In this document: positions 61,937-64,000 of the stretch, piece by piece | Layout of the letters: each line of letters begins with the position of its first letter | Numbering within the stretch: the stretch's first letter is position 1 | Source: Blastocatellia bacterium | GTDB lineage: Bacteria > Acidobacteriota > Blastocatellia > UBA7656 > JADIYM01 | Assembly (NCBI GenBank): GCA_016705245.1 | Contig: JADIYM010000003.1 | Location: 1 to 64,000, forward strand | Direction: 5' to 3' | Length of the DNA stretch: 64,000 nucleotides | Program-made: the position numbers and the translations under genes | Notes under the pieces: generated by a model | Database searches by the model: none | What the model saw: only the letters and a program-made list of their open reading frames with translations | What the model was told of the DNA's origin: nothing

Positions 61937-62874
61937 TCCTGACTCCGTCACTGACCGTTCGGCTCCTATGCGCTGTGACCCTCATGGCGACGTTCGGGGG
62001 CCTGGCAGTCGGCGCCCGGCGAACACAGGAGCCGGACGAGCCAACCGTCACCCTGAACACGGAGGTCGTTCTGGTAAACGTCGTCGCCACGACGAAGGAC
62101 CGCTTCGCGGCAGGCCTCGAGATGGATGATTTTGCCGTCACCGAAAACGGGATTCCGCAGGTGATCGAGTATTTCGGTGCGGAAGAGACACCCTTCGCCG
62201 TCGCGATCCTCCTCGACGTGAGCGGCAGCATGGAGTTCAAGTTCCGGCTTGCTCGAATGGCCGCGGCTCGGTTCATGGACCGAGTTCGACCGACTAGCCG
62301 GGTTGCCGTGTACCTCTTCGGTTCTGAAGTTCGTCGCGTGCAGGACTTCACGCCAGGCGGACGCGACCTCGACGACAGCGTCTGGGATGCGAGCCCCAAG
62401 GGCATCACGAAGATGTACGACGGCATCGTCCTGGCCGCGCAGCACCTCCAAGAACGCCCCGAACAGCGACGCGCCATACTCCTGCTCTCTGACGGAGCGG
62501 ATTACGGAAGCGGCGAATCGTACGACGACGCGGTGGATGCGGCGCAGGACGCTGGCGTGACGGTGTACGGCATCGACCTGGCCCCGATCGGACAGTCCGG
62601 GGCGTCCTCGCGGGCCGATGAGCTCAGGTCTCGAGCCGTCCTCACAGGATTCTCGAACAAGTCCGGAGGGCGCTTCTTCAACACGAAATCAGACGGGACG
62701 GGACTCAACGAGGCCTTCGAGCAGATCGTAGACGAGCTCGGCCACCAGTACACGCTCGGATATTCACCGACGAATCTCAAGCGCGACGGCACGTGGCGGG
62801 CCATCTCGGTCACGTCGCCCCGGCCCGGGCTGCGCATTCGTGCGAGAAGCGGCTACCGGGCTCCGACCCAGTAG
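61933..62874 (+). CDS. VWFA-related secreted protein, fifth of the window
   Basis: The 313-residue protein has a signal peptide (LLCAVTLMATFGGLAVGA) and the full VWFA-related domain: VVATTKDRFAAGLEMDDF, EYFGAEETP, MIDAS DVSGS (ILLDVSGSMEF), LLLSDGADYGSGES, and the C-terminal HQYTLGYSPTNLKRDGTWRA with RARSGYRAP. It is coupled to the small protein upstream through an ATGA overlap and is convergent with the Clp gene. Confidence 0.9.
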   Translation: MILTPSLTVRLLCAVTLMATFGGLAVGARRTQEPDEPTVTLNTEVVLVNVVATTKDRFAAGLEMDDFAVTENGIPQVIEYFGAEETPFAVAILLDVSGSMEFKFRLARMAAARFMDRVRPTSRVAVYLFGSEVRRVQDFTPGGRDLDDSVWDASPKGITKMYDGIVLAAQHLQERPEQRRAILLLSDGADYGSGESYDDAVDAAQDAGVTVYGIDLAPIGQSGASSRADELRSRAVLTGFSNKSGGRFFNTKSDGTGLNEAFEQIVDELGHQYTLGYSPTNLKRDGTWRAISVTSPRPGLRIRARSGYRAPTQ

Positions 62875-62906
62875 CCGCTTCGATTCGCCTCAGGAAGCCG
62901 GCAAGC

Positions 62907-64000
62907 TCAGGCGTCGCCCGCAGGTCCCAACTGACCCGTCGTGCCCGAAGCCCCGGCCGCTTCCGAAAGTCCTCCCTTGAAGTGCTCTCCGAACTCTTCC
63001 GCAAGGGGACCGACGAGCGCGCCGCCCACTTCCTTCGAGTAGAGCATCTTCCCGGTTTCCGGATCGCGGTCGACGAGGACGAGGTCGCCAGTCTCGACCT
63101 GCTCGGTCGCAACGAGGTTCGACAGCGAGTAGACGAGGAAGCGCTCGATGGCGCGCTTCAGGTGCCTCGCGCCGTATTTGAAATCAATACCCTCGTCAAG
63201 CAGAAGCTGTTTCGCCGAGTCCGAGCACTGGAAGACGAACTTGGCCCCCGCCGACTGCATGATCCGCTTCTGCACCTGGCCGAGCTCGAGGTCGAGGATG
63301 GCGCGCAGGTGAACCTCGCGCAGTGACCGGAAAACGACAACCTTGTCGATGCGATTCATGAACTCAGGCGAGAACTTGCGCCGTGCGGCCTCGAGCGCCG
63401 TGCGGTAGATCTTCTGGTCGACGTCGCTTTCGCCCATCCCGCCGCCCTGCGCCGGGGCAAAACCGATCGATCCCGTGATCAGTTCGCTCATCTCCTTCGC
63501 ACCGAGGTTCGAGGTCATGAAGATGAGCGTTCGCGAGAAATCGACCTTGCGATTGTCGCCAAGCGTCAGCGTCGCCTTGTCGAGGATGCCAAGGAGGAGC
63601 TGCCAGAGCGCGTCCGAGGCCTTCTCGATCTCGTCGAAGAGGATGAACGTCAGCTTGTCCTGCTCCGTGTGATACCGGTCCAGATTCTCCTGCGTGAGCA
63701 TCGGCGAGGTCTCGCGATGTCCAAGGTAACCCGGAGGCGAGCCGATGAGCTTCGCAATCTCGTGCGAATGCTGAAACTCCGCACAGTCGATTTTCACGAC
63801 GGCGTTCGTGTCTCCGAAAAGAACCTCGGCGCCAGCCTCGACAACACGCGTCTTGCCCGATCCCGTGGGACCAAGAAAGAGGAACGTGCCAATCGGCCGT
63901 CCCGGGTTCTGCATTCCGGCCAGATAGATCTGATAGAGACCCGAGATGCGGCGGACCGCCCTCTCCTGGCCGACGATTCGGTGCGAGAGCCGTTCCTCGA
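62907..64000 (-). CDS. Clp-type AAA+ ATPase, C-terminal portion (cut by window edge)
   Basis: The frame is open to the window end, so the N-terminal part is missing. The visible 363 residues are a ClpA/ClpB-like AAA domain: RLSHRIVGQERAVRRISGLY, Walker A GPTGSGKT, Walker B LTFILFDEIEKAS, sensor/arginine region FMTSNLGAKEM and PEFMNRIDKVVV, and the C-terminal small domain with YGARHLKRAIERFL. The end (GASGTTGQLGPAGDA) is Gly/Ala-rich, and the IGF/L loop for ClpP docking is not obvious, so it is more likely a ClpB/ClpK-like disaggregase than a ClpP partner. Confidence 0.88.
   Translation of the reverse strand, partial: EERLSHRIVGQERAVRRISGLYQIYLAGMQNPGRPIGTFLFLGPTGSGKTRVVEAGAEVLFGDTNAVVKIDCAEFQHSHEIAKLIGSPPGYLGHRETSPMLTQENLDRYHTEQDKLTFILFDEIEKASDALWQLLLGILDKATLTLGDNRKVDFSRTLIFMTSNLGAKEMSELITGSIGFAPAQGGGMGESDVDQKIYRTALEAARRKFSPEFMNRIDKVVVFRSLREVHLRAILDLELGQVQKRIMQSAGAKFVFQCSDSAKQLLLDEGIDFKYGARHLKRAIERFLVYSLSNLVATEQVETGDLVLVDRDPETGKMLYSKEVGGALVGPLAEEFGEHFKGGLSEAAGASGTTGQLGPAGDA

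Overview
The window is a high-GC bacterial chromosome segment with dense gene packing and many 4-bp ATGA/GTGA gene overlaps. The protein families point to an Acidobacteriota-type genome: five VWFA-related secreted proteins, a GWxTD-domain protein, a HEAT-repeat secreted protein, a TPR plus retropepsin fusion, a response-regulator/Ser-Thr-kinase hybrid and DUF4097. A Vicinamibacteria-like lineage is my best guess, but this is an inference from gene content. There is no phage, insertion sequence or CRISPR array.

Layout. 1-6.4 kb: tail of an alpha/beta hydrolase, the sdhCAB succinate dehydrogenase operon, then a DUF969-DUF979-pcp module. 6.4-15.2 kb (mostly minus): aspS, GWxTD protein, HEAT-repeat protein, pepA, smpB, and coupled plsY-gpsA. 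15.4-24.6 kb: Tat-exported asparaginase-like hydrolase, zinc-ribbon protein, kinase hybrid, adenosine-deaminase-like enzyme, PAP2 phosphatase, DUF4097 protein and a subtilase. 24.8-29.6 kb: short Hsp70 and three tandem VWFA-related proteins. 29.6-42.6 kb: a putative lipid/polyketide-type cluster: acpS, flippase, diiron protein, alkaline-phosphatase-superfamily enzyme, long acyl carrier protein, a ketosynthase-like subunit without its catalytic cysteine, an intact ketosynthase, an LpxL-like acyltransferase, a phytanoyl-CoA-dioxygenase-like protein and a membrane sulfatase-like protein. 42.8-43.5 kb: tRNA-Leu and a 188-bp tandem repeat. 43.8-50 kb: VWA protein, a divergent rho, and an NtrC/NtrY-type two-component system. 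49.7-54.8 kb: DUF1844-MBL-ribF operon, murI-rph operon and tmRNA. 54.9-64 kb: pgsA, an HtrA-like protease, a PIN toxin/antitoxin-like pair, TPR-protease, TPR, FHA and VWFA proteins, and the C-terminal part of a Clp-type AAA+ ATPase.

The most interesting region is the divergent 30.4-40.7 kb cluster. A type II ketosynthase/chain-length-factor-like pair with its own ACP and phosphopantetheinyl transferase sits beside an acyltransferase, two possible oxygenases and a flippase. This suggests synthesis, tailoring and membrane export of an unusual acyl product. No dedicated ketoreductase, dehydratase or thioesterase is visible, so the pathway would have to borrow these or have them elsewhere.

Three genes (29.28, 34.71 and 58.43 kb) carry clear single-base frameshifts whose two halves join into full-length family members, and a fourth is possible at 42.56 kb. 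Either the assembly has indel errors or these genes are recently broken. Several genes have a -10 box only 7-10 nt before the start codon and no Shine-Dalgarno sequence, suggesting leaderless transcripts. Several families of large inverted repeats fill the intergenic gaps.
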